Assembly: GCF_018207095.1 (NCBI RefSeq)
Contig: NZ_QOCZ01000043.1
Location: 1-33,749 of the forward strand
Reading direction: 5' to 3'
Source of the DNA: Nocardiopsis sp. MG754419
Lineage (GTDB): Bacteria > Actinomycetota > Actinomycetes > Streptosporangiales > Streptosporangiaceae
Length of the DNA: 33,749 nucleotides
Positions 7,566-15,538 of the stretch are shown piece after piece. The first letter of the stretch is position 1, and every line of letters begins with the position of its first letter. The notes beneath the pieces were generated by a model. That model searched no databases. It saw nothing but the letters and a program-made list of their open reading frames with translations, and had not been told where the DNA came from. The translations under genes were made by a program, and so were the position numbers.

Positions 7566-9461
7566 TCATTCGCGGGCCGAGGTTTCGGACAGGACCACGC
7601 CGAGGCCGGCGCCCTCACCCCGGTGGCGCGGCACCGTGATACGCATCCGGGTGCCCTTGGCCAACCGGTGCGCGGTCACCTCACCGCCCTGCTCCCGGAC
7701 CAGCTGACGCACGATGTAGAGGCCGATGCCCAGGCCGCCGTACCCCCGACGGTCGCCCCGCTCGCCGCTCTGGAAGAACCGCTCGAAGATCCGCTCCTCG
7801 TCACCGGACGCGAAGCCGATGCCCTCGTCGTCCACGTGAATCGTGAGCGTCTCCTCGCCCACGTCCACACCGACCCGGACCCGGCCGCCCTCGGGGGAGA
7901 ACTTGAGCGCGTTCTCCAACAGCTGGTCCATGACCATGCCGGTCACCAAGGGGTCCCCGAGCGTCCACAGCGGACCCTCCGAGTCCAGCAGCAGCTCCTG
8001 CCGTTCGGCCAGGGGACGGAACGCCGCCACGGACTGACCGAGCAGCTCCACCAGGTCGAACGGCACGCGGTCCAGGGTCATCTCACCGCTGGCCACGTCC
8101 GAGCCGAGGCGCAGCCGCTCCACCAGCTTGGCCAGGGCACGCGCCCGGTCCAGGATGATCTCGCTGGCCTCCTGTCGCCCGGCCGGTCCCAGCCGCTCTC
8201 CCTTGCGGGACAGCATCGCCGCGTAGCCCTGGATGACGGTGACCGGTGTGCGCAGCTCGTGTCCGGTACTGGCCAGGAAGAACTCCCGCTCCTCCTCCAG
8301 GGCCTTCTGCGCGGTGATGTCGCGGAAGTCCACCACCCATTCGTTGGTGCTGGGGATCCGCGCCATGAGGATCTCCAGCCAGCGACCACCCTCGTTCTGG
8401 TGCTTGAGCGGATCGCCGTGCGCCACCGGTATGGGGAAGGGCGGGTGCTTACCCTCCACCTCCTCGAAGGTGTAACCGGTCAACTCGGCCGCCGAGCGGT
8501 TCCACTTGCGCACCTTGCCGTTGAAGTCCAGCACGGCGATCCCGTCCGCGCTGGAGTCCGAGACCGCCTGCTCGCGGGCCCGCTGGAGTTTGAGCTCCTC
8601 GTAGGCCATGGCGTTGCCGATGGCCACTCCGGCGTGGGAGGCCATGAGCTCCAACAGCTCCAGCTCCACGTGCCCGACCTTGCGCTTGCTGTACAGGGCG
8701 TACAGAGCGCCGTAGGGCCGCCCCTGGGCGTTGGACAGGCACAGCGCGATGGTGTGCAGACCGGGCAGGTCGGCCCAGATGAGGTCCTCGAGGCTGCGGG
8801 TGTCGCTGTTGGCCAACAGGACGGACTTGCCGCTGCGCAGCAGCTCCCCGAACAGGCTCGTCTCCAGCGGGGCGCTGAACCCGTACAGCTCGTCCGACAG
8901 GTGGGTGAGACTGACCAGCTTCACCCGGTCCTCCTCGAGCAGCACGAAACCGCCCGCGTCGGCACCGGTGAGTTCGGTGAGGCTGCTGATGATGCGGTCC
9001 AGCACCGACTTGAGGCTGAGGTCGGCGTTGATGTCGGCGACGACGTCGGTGAGCCGGCGCACCAGGCGGGCGCGCTCCATCGCCGAGGCCTGCGCCTGGA
9101 CCTCCTTGTCACGGGGGTAGAGCACCAGGACCCACCCGGTGTGACCACCCTGGTCGTCGTGCACGCACCCCGTGCTCACCCGCACGTCCAGGGCGGTGCC
9201 GTCCCGGCGCAGCCGTCGGGTGAAGATCGTCAACGGGGTTCCGGCGCGCACCTGTTCCAGCACCGCGCCGTACTCGGGTCTCAACTCCTGCGGGATGATC
9301 GGCAGCTCGCCGCCGAGCACCTCGTCCGCGGACCAGCCGAACATACGTTCGGCCGCCGGGTTCCAGAAGGTGACCCGAAGCTCGCCATCGATACCGATGA
9401 CCGCGTCCGCCGAGGAGGCGAGCATGGCTTCGGCGCTGAGGGGCGCGCGCTCGGAACTCAC
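7566..9461 (-). CDS. Orphan sensor histidine kinase, PAS-GAF-PAS-HisKA-HATPase
   Basis: This 631-residue soluble-looking kinase has no membrane segments. Domains in order are: PAS (about 8-118, FWNPAAERMFGWSADEVLG), GAF (about 140-290), a second PAS (about 296-390, WNRSAAELTGYTFEEVEGK), the dimerisation/phosphoacceptor domain with STGHELRTPV (His401), and an ATPase domain. The ATPase domain has the N box DQLLENALKFSPEGG (Asn517), DDEGIGF and GGLGIGLYIV. It probably senses an intracellular cue or ligand and passes phosphate to a response regulator, but none is adjacent. The start is a GTG at 9461; the overlapping ATG at 9469 is out of frame. Because it lies 256 bases upstream of the RsbW-like/STAS pair on the same strand, it could feed that module; this is inference. 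Confidence 0.9.
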   Translation of the reverse strand: MSSERAPLSAEAMLASSADAVIGIDGELRVTFWNPAAERMFGWSADEVLGGELPIIPQELRPEYGAVLEQVRAGTPLTIFTRRLRRDGTALDVRVSTGCVHDDQGGHTGWVLVLYPRDKEVQAQASAMERARLVRRLTDVVADINADLSLKSVLDRIISSLTELTGADAGGFVLLEEDRVKLVSLTHLSDELYGFSAPLETSLFGELLRSGKSVLLANSDTRSLEDLIWADLPGLHTIALCLSNAQGRPYGALYALYSKRKVGHVELELLELMASHAGVAIGNAMAYEELKLQRAREQAVSDSSADGIAVLDFNGKVRKWNRSAAELTGYTFEEVEGKHPPFPIPVAHGDPLKHQNEGGRWLEILMARIPSTNEWVVDFRDITAQKALEEEREFFLASTGHELRTPVTVIQGYAAMLSRKGERLGPAGRQEASEIILDRARALAKLVERLRLGSDVASGEMTLDRVPFDLVELLGQSVAAFRPLAERQELLLDSEGPLWTLGDPLVTGMVMDQLLENALKFSPEGGRVRVGVDVGEETLTIHVDDEGIGFASGDEERIFERFFQSGERGDRRGYGGLGIGLYIVRQLVREQGGEVTAHRLAKGTRMRITVPRHRGEGAGLGVVLSETSARE

Positions 9462-9528
9462 GTCGTCATATTGCCACCCACGAGCCTTCGAGTGGCAGGC
9501 CTTTGCGTAATCCGTCCAGATTCGACGT

Positions 9529-9861
9529 TCAGATCACACGGGGCTCGGTGTCCGAATCCGCCTCCATGTCCCGTCCGTCGTGCTCCCAGGCCTGCATGCC
9601 GCCCGCGACGTTCACCGCGTCCCAACCGGCCTGGTTGAGGGCCATCGTGGCCTGACCCGAACGCCCACCGGACCGGCAGATGACGTAGACCTTCCGGTCC
9701 TGGGGCACCTCACCGGCGCGTTCCCCCAGGGTGCCGAGCGGAATGTGGGTGGCGCCGGGTGCGCGCCCCGCCCGCCACTCGTCGTCCTCACGGACGTCGA
9801 GGAGGTAGCCCCCCTCGGGAACCTCGTTGGCGAGAACCTCGGCGACCTGTCCACCGAACAT
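9529..9861 (-). CDS. Single-domain rhodanese-like sulfurtransferase
   Basis: The 110-residue protein is a single rhodanese domain: YLLDVREDDEWRAGRAPGATHIPLG, then the active-site loop CRSGGRS with catalytic Cys62, then AGWDAVNVAGGMQAW. Such proteins carry sulfane sulfur as a cysteine persulfide, or act in thiol and phosphate chemistry. It is cytosolic, with no signal peptide. The ATG at 9861 is preceded by aggggg four bases upstream, which decides the start against the longer open frame. It is divergent from the lipoprotein gene across 78 bases. The sulfur donor and acceptor are unknown. Confidence 0.92.
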   Translation of the reverse strand: MFGGQVAEVLANEVPEGGYLLDVREDDEWRAGRAPGATHIPLGTLGERAGEVPQDRKVYVICRSGGRSGQATMALNQAGWDAVNVAGGMQAWEHDGRDMEADSDTEPRVI

Positions 9862-9939
9862 GTGACCCCCTGTGTCGGGTGTGTACGAAAAAAGTGAGAC
9901 GCGAGGGAACCGCGTGGTCGGGCCCTTCGTCCAAGCAAC

Positions 9940-10464
9940 ATGCGTATGCACACCTTCGCAACGGCACTGCCGACCCGCCTCGCCGCTCTCGCAGCCCTCG
10001 GCCTGCTTATCACGGCCTGCGGCAACGAGCCCGCCGAGGTGGACGCACCGGCACCCGGCGCCGGCGCCCCCGAAGAAACCGAGACCGACACCGACGACGA
10101 GGACACCGAGGGAACCGACGGCGGCGACGCCGCGGTGGAACTCGTGATCGAGACCTCCGTGTCCAGTGAAGAGGGACTGACCCCCGAGGAAGGCTTCGAG
10201 GAGGGCACGTGGACCCTGACCTGCGCGCCCGTCGGGGGTGACCACCCCGACCCCGAAGCCGCCTGCGCCGACATCGACGCCGTCGGCACGGAGCCGTTCA
10301 CCATGGACACCACGGACATGATGTGCACGATGGAGATCGGTGGCCCCGAGGAGGCCCGGGTGACCGGCCACGTGGAGGACACCGAGATCGACACCGAGTT
10401 CAACAAGCGCAACGGGTGCGAGATCGAGCGCTTCGCCGAGGTCGAGGCCGTGATCAACCCCTGA
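9940..10464 (+). CDS. Lipoprotein with subtilisin-inhibitor-like (SSI) domain
   Basis: This 174-residue protein has a lipoprotein signal (LLITAC, lipidated Cys27), an acidic linker (residues 28-65) and a C-terminal domain that resembles Streptomyces subtilisin inhibitor. Four cysteines fall at 95, 109, 129 and 160. Their spacing nearly matches the two SSI disulfides (35-50 and 71-101), in TLTCAPVGGDHPDPEAACADI and NGCEIE contexts. The reactive-site loop aligns as MCTM-EIGGP, placing Met131 at P1, as in SSI, with Glu in place of Val at P1' and Thr in place of Pro at P2. It would sit on the outer face of the membrane. Known SSI proteins are secreted inhibitors of serine proteases; whether this one inhibits anything is unproven. 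The start ATG 9940 could instead be 9946; no strong ribosome site is seen. Confidence 0.8.
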   Translation: MRMHTFATALPTRLAALAALGLLITACGNEPAEVDAPAPGAGAPEETETDTDDEDTEGTDGGDAAVELVIETSVSSEEGLTPEEGFEEGTWTLTCAPVGGDHPDPEAACADIDAVGTEPFTMDTTDMMCTMEIGGPEEARVTGHVEDTEIDTEFNKRNGCEIERFAEVEAVINP

Positions 10465-10489
10465 CCCTGGCCTGACCAGCACGCCCGAA

Positions 10490-10518
10490 GGGGGCGGACC
10501 GACCACCGGTCCGCCCCC
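10490..10518. terminator. Hairpin terminator after the SSI-like lipoprotein gene
   Basis: A 12-bp perfect stem (10490-10501 with 10507-10518) with loop accac lies 26 bases after the lipoprotein stop and upstream of the tenA stop, so it can serve both convergent genes. Confidence 0.8.
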
Positions 10519-10610
10519 GCTTCCGTGCCGCACGGCCCGGCCGCGGAGGCGTCCTCCCCCGGTTTCCAGGGGTCCCCACCACGGGGCTCCGCGTCGCGTC
10601 GCACCGAGGC

Positions 10611-11222
10611 TCAGGTGTAGGGGGTGTCCCAGAAGGCGACCTCGTGGCGCATGCCTTCGAGGAAGAAGCGCTCGGCGCGGGCGGGGTCGGGGTCCGCCTC
10701 CTCCAACATGCGTCCGTACTTCTCGGTGAGTTCGGTGAAGGCGGGGTCGTTGTAGGTGTCGATCCAGCGCGCGTAGCGCGGATCCTCCGGCGGGTTCTTC
10801 GCCAGTTCCCGTCCGAGGGTGTTGTAGCCCCACATGCACGGGTAGACGGCGGCGAGACCGTCGATGAGGTCGGCGGCGGCGTCGAGCAGCCAGGCGGTGT
10901 AGGCCGCGCAGGCCGGCCCCTTGTCCTTGGTGGTGAGGTCGGCGCCGAACTCACCGGACAGGGAGCGGTGGAGTTCGAGTTCCTCGGTGAGGGTGCTGTG
11001 CGCGATGCCCACCAGGTCGGCGAGGTGGTGGTCGGGCGCCTGCCAGGCCAGGCGGGAGAACGCCCGCGCGTAGTCGAGCAGGTAGAGGTGGTCCTGCTCC
11101 AGCCAGTAGCGGAAGGCGCGTTCGTCGAGATCGCCCCGGGAGATGCCGGCGACGGTCGGGTGTGCGAGCTGTTCGGCGACGAGCGGTCGCCCGATCTCGT
11201 GCAGTCGTTCGGTGATACCCAC
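10611..11222 (-). CDS. tenA: TenA-family thiaminase II / aminopyrimidine aminohydrolase
   Basis: The 203-residue all-helical TenA protein hydrolyses aminopyrimidine breakdown products of thiamin for salvage. Residues corresponding to the known catalytic set are visible: Asp44 in LEQDHLYLLDYARAF, Cys129 in YPCMWGYNTLG, and Glu194 in EGMRHEVAFWD. Length is slightly shorter than B. subtilis TenA (about 236). The GTG at 11222 begins GITERLHEIGRPLV, matching the family start; a ggga lies about 10 bases upstream. No thiamin biosynthesis genes or obvious TPP riboswitch are next to it. It is divergent from the GH3 gene and shares its upstream region. Individual TenA proteins can differ in substrate (TenA_C against TenA_E types); the cysteine here argues for the TenA_C type. 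Confidence 0.92.
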   Translation of the reverse strand: MGITERLHEIGRPLVAEQLAHPTVAGISRGDLDERAFRYWLEQDHLYLLDYARAFSRLAWQAPDHHLADLVGIAHSTLTEELELHRSLSGEFGADLTTKDKGPACAAYTAWLLDAAADLIDGLAAVYPCMWGYNTLGRELAKNPPEDPRYARWIDTYNDPAFTELTEKYGRMLEEADPDPARAERFFLEGMRHEVAFWDTPYT

Positions 11223-11345
11223 GCTCGCAGTGTCCCATCGGCCGCTCCGCGGTGTTCGGGCGGGCTCGACGCTCGGCGGCCCGAAAGTTTCGGAGCACCC
11301 TCTCACCGGAGTCCCCCGCACACCCGACCGGAGCCACCCGCCCCT

Positions 11346-11357
11346 CCCACCGGTGGG
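11346..11357. promoter_or_regulatory. 12-bp perfect palindrome upstream of the GH3 promoter
   Basis: CCCACCGGTGGG is self-complementary and lies 37 bases before the -35 hexamer of the GH3 promoter, in the tenA/GH3 divergent region. It could be an operator or chance in GC-rich DNA. Confidence 0.3.
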
Positions 11358-11394
11358 CTCGTCGAGGCGCGGGTGATCCATCCTCCTCGGGGGG

Positions 11395-11423
11395 TTGACC
11401 CGACCGAGGCGCGAACGTACATT
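11395..11423 (+). promoter_or_regulatory. Sigma-70-type promoter of the GH3 gene
   Basis: TTGACC (11395-11400) and TACATT (11418-11423) are separated by exactly 17 bases, a close match to the actinobacterial housekeeping consensus. Transcription would start near 11430, leaving a leader of about 87 bases before the TTG start at 11517. Confidence 0.7.
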
Positions 11424-11436
11424 CACCGGCAACAAG

Positions 11437-11462
11437 TTTCGCGAAAGTTTACGAAACTTTCG
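11437..11462. promoter_or_regulatory. CGAAA/TTTCG operator boxes downstream of the GH3 promoter
   Basis: Four boxes are packed in 26 bases: TTTCG (11437-11441), CGAAA (11442-11446), CGAAA (11452-11456) and TTTCG (11458-11462). Together they form the palindromes TTTCGCGAAA and CGAAACTTTCG. Boxes of this form are known from xylanase and beta-xylosidase promoters of Streptomyces. Lying just downstream of the predicted start site, they would suit a repressor that blocks initiation or elongation. Confidence 0.7.
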
Positions 11463-11516
11463 AGATGCGCCGATCATCACCGACGCCACTGTGTCCGCAC
11501 CACGGAAAGGCACTCC

Positions 11517-13937
11517 TTGACCGGCTCCCCCGCCCGTCCCACCGAACACCCCCCGGCGACGGCCGCACAGCACTGGCAGGACCCCACCGCGACGCCCGCG
11601 GAGCGCGTGGACGCGCTCCTGTCCGCGATGACCCTTGAGGAGAAGGTCGCCCAACTGCACGGGATCTGGGTCCGGGCGAGCCCCGACGGCGCACCCGTCG
11701 CGCCGCACCAGCACGACCTGTCCCGGGACCCGCCGCTGTGGGAGCAGGCCATCAAGGACGGCCTGGGTCAACTCACCCGACCCTTCGGCACCGTTCCCGT
11801 CGGTCCCGCCGAGGGCCGTGCCTCCCTCGCCCGCAGCCAGCGGGAGATCATGGCCGCCAACCGGTTCGGCATCCCGGCCGTGGCCCACGAGGAGTGTCTG
11901 GCCGGCTTCGCCGCCTGGACCGCGACGATCTACCCCGTCCCCCTGGCCTGGGGCGCCTGCTTCGACCCGGCCCTGGTCGAACGCATGGCCGCGCAGATCG
12001 GCCGGAGCATGCGGGCGGTCGGCGCCCACCAGGGGCTGGCGCCCGTGCTCGACGTGGTCCGCGACGCCCGTTGGGGTCGCACCGAGGAGACCATCGGTGA
12101 GGACCCGCACCTGGTCGCGACCATCGCCACGGCCTACGTCCGCGGACTCCAGTCCACCGGGGTCGTGGCCACCCTCAAACACTTCGCCGGCTATTCGGCC
12201 TCCCGGTCCGGCCGCAACCTCGCCCCCGCCTCGATCGGCCCCCGCGAGTTCGCCGACGTCCTCCTACCGCCCTTCGAGATGGCGGTGCGCGACGGCGGCG
12301 CCCGCTCGGTGATGCACGCCTACAACGACAACGACGGACTACCCGCCGCGGCCGACCACGCCCTGCTCACTGAGTTGCTCCGGAACACCTGGGGTTTCGA
12401 GGGGACCGTGGTCGCGGACTACTTCGGGGTCGACTTCCTGCACTCACTGCACGGGCTCGCCGCGTCCCCGGCCCACGCGGGCGCCCTGGCCCTGTCCGCG
12501 GGCGTGGACGTCGAACTGCCCACCGTGCACTGCTACGGGGACCGACTGGTCGAGGAGGTCCGCGCCGGCCGGGTGCACGAGGAGACCGTGGACCGGGCCG
12601 CGCGCCGGGTGCTGCGGCAGAAGTGCGCGCTGGGCATGCTCGACCCGGGGTGGTCACCGGAGGTCCCCGAGGACGACACCGCACCCGACCTGGACCCGGC
12701 CGAGCACCGGGCACTCGCCCGCCTGTTGGCGGAGGAGTCCGTGGTGCTGCTGGAGAACACGGGCGTCCTGCCCCTGCCGGCCGCCGGGGGCGGGGACGAG
12801 GAGACCCCGGACGTGGCCCTGGTCGGTCCGCTCGCGGACACCGAGGACGCCATGCTCGGCTGCTACTCCTTCCCCGCGCACGTGGGACGCCGGCACCCCG
12901 GGACGGAGACCGGGGTCGCGGTCGCCCCCCTGTCGGAGGCGCTGCGCGAGGCGCTGCCCGCGCATCGGATCGCCCACGCTCCGGGCTGTTCGGTGGACGG
13001 CGACTCCGTGGTCGGGTTCGACGCGGCGACGACCCTGGCGCGCTCGGCACGCGTGTGCGTGGTCGCCCTGGGGGACCGTTCCGACCTGTTCGGACGGGGC
13101 ACCTCCGGTGAGGGCTGCGACGCCACCGACCTGCGGTTGCCGGGGGTGCAGCAGGAACTCCTGGAGGCCCTCGTGGACACCGGCACACCCGTGGTGGCGG
13201 TCCTGTTCACCGGACGTCCGTACGCGCTGGGTCCGGTGGCCGACCGGCTGGCCGCCACCGTCCAGGCGTTCCTGCCCGGGGAGGAGGGAGGATCCGCCGT
13301 GGCCGGGGTGTTGTCCGGACGGATCTCCCCCAGTGGACGTCTGCCGGTGTCGGTGCCACGCGACCCGGGCGGCCAACCCGCCACCTACCTGGGCGCGCCC
13401 CTCGCCCACCGGAGCGCGGTCAGCTCGGTCGATCCCACCCCGCGCCACCCGTTCGGGCACGGGCTGTCGTACACGCGCTTCGCCTGGGCCGACCCCGTGG
13501 TGGACGACGGCGCCGCCCCGGAGGGCACGGTCGAGGTCCCCACCGACGGCACCGTGACGGTCGGCTGCACCGTCCGCAACACCGGGGACCGGGCCGGCAC
13601 CGAGGTGGTCCAGCTGTACCTGTCCGACCCGGTCGCCGAGGTGACCCAGCCGGTCCGCCGACTCATCGGCTACGCCCGCGTCGACCTCGAACCCGGCCGG
13701 GCGCGGACGGTGACCTTCGACGTCCCCGCCGACCTGGCGTCCTACACCGGCCGCGACCTGCGACGCGTCGTCGACCCCGGGGACCTCGTCCTGGCCCTGG
13801 CCGCCTCCAGCGGCGACGTTCGGCACACGGTGTCCGTACGGCTCACCGGGCCCCGACGCGTCGTCGATCACACGCGCGGGCTCGTCTGCGCCACCCGGGT
13901 GGGGCCGGTCCTCGCGCCCGAGGACCCGGTGGGATAG
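11517..13937 (+). CDS. Glycoside hydrolase family 3, probable beta-xylosidase/beta-glucosidase
   Basis: The 806-residue protein has GH3 architecture: an N-terminal TIM-barrel domain, an alpha/beta sandwich and a C-terminal fibronectin-III-like domain (about 690-770). The nucleophile is Asp301 in GTVVADYFGVDFLH. The substrate-binding KHF is at 221-223, and VMHAYNDNDGLPA lies at 265-277. The probable acid/base is Glu532 in SGEGCD. There is no signal peptide, so it likely acts on imported oligosaccharides in the cytosol. The open frame extends far upstream, but the TTG at 11517 has an ideal aaagg six bases upstream and gives the family N-terminus (VDALLSAMTLEEKVAQLHG). CGAAA/TTTCG boxes in the promoter favour xylan-derived substrates; specificity is otherwise unproven. 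Confidence 0.9.
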   Translation: MTGSPARPTEHPPATAAQHWQDPTATPAERVDALLSAMTLEEKVAQLHGIWVRASPDGAPVAPHQHDLSRDPPLWEQAIKDGLGQLTRPFGTVPVGPAEGRASLARSQREIMAANRFGIPAVAHEECLAGFAAWTATIYPVPLAWGACFDPALVERMAAQIGRSMRAVGAHQGLAPVLDVVRDARWGRTEETIGEDPHLVATIATAYVRGLQSTGVVATLKHFAGYSASRSGRNLAPASIGPREFADVLLPPFEMAVRDGGARSVMHAYNDNDGLPAAADHALLTELLRNTWGFEGTVVADYFGVDFLHSLHGLAASPAHAGALALSAGVDVELPTVHCYGDRLVEEVRAGRVHEETVDRAARRVLRQKCALGMLDPGWSPEVPEDDTAPDLDPAEHRALARLLAEESVVLLENTGVLPLPAAGGGDEETPDVALVGPLADTEDAMLGCYSFPAHVGRRHPGTETGVAVAPLSEALREALPAHRIAHAPGCSVDGDSVVGFDAATTLARSARVCVVALGDRSDLFGRGTSGEGCDATDLRLPGVQQELLEALVDTGTPVVAVLFTGRPYALGPVADRLAATVQAFLPGEEGGSAVAGVLSGRISPSGRLPVSVPRDPGGQPATYLGAPLAHRSAVSSVDPTPRHPFGHGLSYTRFAWADPVVDDGAAPEGTVEVPTDGTVTVGCTVRNTGDRAGTEVVQLYLSDPVAEVTQPVRRLIGYARVDLEPGRARTVTFDVPADLASYTGRDLRRVVDPGDLVLALAASSGDVRHTVSVRLTGPRRVVDHTRGLVCATRVGPVLAPEDPVG

Positions 13938-14136
13938 GGGCCGGACCTTCCGGGGGCCAGGCGACCGCCCTCCGCCGGGGGCACGCCGTCGTCCGGCCGG
14001 TGACGCACCGTCGCCCCGTCGGAGCGTGCGCCACGCCGACCGGGCGACACGACCTCGTTCCGGTGAGACACGCGGAGGACGTCCGCGCTGTTCGGAGGGG
14101 TCCCGCCGCCCCGGAAGGCCCGTCGCTCCGGGCTTT
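13938..14136. other. Intergenic stretch after the GH3 gene
   Basis: No gene is supported here. Together with the hairpins listed next it makes up a 520-base gap before tRNA-Leu. ORFs on both strands are rich in Arg, Pro and Gly with no recognisable motif. Confidence 0.5.
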
Positions 14137-14174
14137 CCCGCCCTCCGTGACCGGTTCCGGACCCGGAGGGCGGG
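14137..14174. terminator. Hairpin downstream of the GH3 gene
   Basis: A perfect 11-bp stem (14137-14147 with 14164-14174) encloses a 16-base loop. Its distance from the GH3 stop (about 200 bases) leaves it uncertain which transcript it ends. Confidence 0.45.
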
Positions 14175-14187
14175 TTGCCCCGAACCT

Positions 14188-14204
14188 AACGATCCAAGAT
14201 CGTT
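14188..14204. other. Compact 7-bp palindromic hairpin
   Basis: aacgatc and gatcgtt flank caa. This small, comparatively AT-rich perfect inverted repeat stands out in the GC-rich gap. It may be a regulator site or part of a terminator. Confidence 0.3.
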
Positions 14205-14406
14205 GAACCTGCTTGCCCGCAATTACGGACCCACCGAAAAACACCCGGGAGTTCCCCTGCGTGCCCCAGTCGAGCGCCTCGCCGCAGCCCCTCACGCGGA
14301 CACCGCGCCGCGCGGTGCGCCTGGACCGCGACGGGGCGACCGGCGCACAGGAGGGACACGCGGGAGCGCCCTCGGGGAGCACGCGGCGCTCGCGAGAGCA
14401 CAACGA

Positions 14407-14452
14407 GAACGACCCCGGACGTTCGGCCAGAAGCCGACGACCAGGGTCGTTC
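14407..14452 (-). terminator. Probable terminator of tRNA-Leu
   Basis: gaacgaccc (14407-14415) pairs with gggtcgttc (14444-14452), with a further small inverted repeat inside the loop. It lies 10 bases past the tRNA-Leu 3' end in its direction of transcription. Confidence 0.6.
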
Positions 14453-14461
14453 ATCGTGAAG

Positions 14462-14544
14462 TGGGCGAGGAGGGATTTGAACCCTCACATCCGTTAGGAC
14501 ACACGGACCTGAACCGTGCGCGTCTACCGTTCCGCCACCCGCCC
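14462..14544 (-). tRNA. tRNA-Leu (anticodon CAG)
   Basis: The reverse strand folds as a tRNA with acceptor stem GGGCGGG/CTCGCCC (one G-U pair) and discriminator A. The anticodon stem CACGG/CCGTG encloses the loop TTCAGGT, giving anticodon CAG. There is a long class II variable arm and a T-arm GAGGG-TTCAAAT-CCCTC. CCA is not encoded. Its place beside fhaA matches leuT in mycobacteria. Confidence 0.95.
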
Positions 14545-14727
14545 GAGTGACATGTATTCGATTATCCTGCCAGGTGATCCGGTGTTTCGGCCGGTTCGTC
14601 CTGGCGACAAGAAGAAGACTAGCACGGGCTGAAGGGGGCTTGCACATCGTTTGCGGTCGGTCCCGATCGTGGCCGCCCGGCACCGATCCCGGGGGTGCAC
14701 CTGAATCCAGGGGCACCCCGGCCCGGT

Positions 14728-14733
14728 TACGAT
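14728..14733 (+). promoter_or_regulatory. Possible -10 element of the fhaA operon
   Basis: TACGAT lies 41 bases upstream of the fhaA start. No convincing -35 hexamer stands 17-18 bases before it. Confidence 0.3.
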
Positions 14734-14773
14734 CGTCTACACATACGAAGTGGAGTACAAAGGGAGGTACCTC

Positions 14774-15538
14774 GTGGGAGTGCTCCAACGCTTCGAGCGC
14801 AGGCTTGAGGGCATGATCGAAGGCACCTTCGCGATGGCCTTCAAGTCGGAGCTCCAGCCGGTCGAGGTCGCGAGCGCGGTTCAGCGAGAGATGGACGAGC
14901 GGGCCGCCATCGTCGCCCAAGGGCGGACGTTGGTCCCGAACGACTTCATCGTCGAGTTGTCGGCCAGCGACAAGGAACGCCTGGAGGTGTACGCCGACAG
15001 CCTGGGGCAGGAACTGTCGAAGCTGGCCCGTGACTACGCCACGGAACAGGGTTACTCGTTCGTCGGTCCGGTGCGGGTACAGTTCCGCGCGGACGACGGC
15101 CTGAAGACCGGTCGGTTCCGCATCCGCTCCGGCGTCGTGCGCGGAAGCCTCGTGGAGGGCGGAGAACTCCGCCAGCCGGTGGGCGACCCGGGCCCGACCT
15201 CGGGTCCGCGACAGACGGGCCGCCCCCGTCTGCTCATCTCCCCCGGCGGCGCGACCGCCGAGGGGAACATCGCGAGCCAGGGAATGCAGCAGTCGTTCGA
15301 ACTGACCACACCGGTGACCCTGCTGGGCCGCGGCACCGACTGTGACCTTCGACTGGTGGACAACGGTGTCTCCCGTCACCACGTGGAGATCCGCGTGGAC
15401 GGCGACGAGGTCGTCCTGGAGGACAAGGGTTCCACGAACGGGACCTTCGTCAACGGTCAGCAGGTCAGGCAGGCCCGCCTGGTGGACGGCACCCGGATCA
15501 GTCTCGGGCGTACCACCATGACCTTCCGTCGCGACTGA
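14774..15538 (+). CDS. fhaA: FhaA, DUF3662 and FHA-domain protein
   Basis: The 254-residue protein has an N-terminal DUF3662 domain (about 1-115, GVLQRFERRLEGMIEGTFA) and a C-terminal FHA domain (about 160-250). The FHA domain has the phosphothreonine-binding signature GRGTDCDLRL, SRHHVEI and DKGSTNGTFVNG. In mycobacteria FhaA binds phosphorylated MviN and helps control peptidoglycan precursor export and cell-wall growth at the membrane. The GTG at 14774 was chosen because gggagg lies 6 bases upstream and the sequence then matches the family; the ATG at 14750 is upstream of that site. The linker between domains is shorter than the long low-complexity linker of mycobacterial FhaA. It is the first gene of the rightward cluster, with 290 bases before fhaB. 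Confidence 0.95.
   Translation: MGVLQRFERRLEGMIEGTFAMAFKSELQPVEVASAVQREMDERAAIVAQGRTLVPNDFIVELSASDKERLEVYADSLGQELSKLARDYATEQGYSFVGPVRVQFRADDGLKTGRFRIRSGVVRGSLVEGGELRQPVGDPGPTSGPRQTGRPRLLISPGGATAEGNIASQGMQQSFELTTPVTLLGRGTDCDLRLVDNGVSRHHVEIRVDGDEVVLEDKGSTNGTFVNGQQVRQARLVDGTRISLGRTTMTFRRD

Noticed and set aside
10644..11516. N-terminal extension of the GH3 frame across tenA
   Set aside because: It is antisense to tenA and lacks GH3 similarity; the TTG at 11517 has the ribosome site and family N-terminus.
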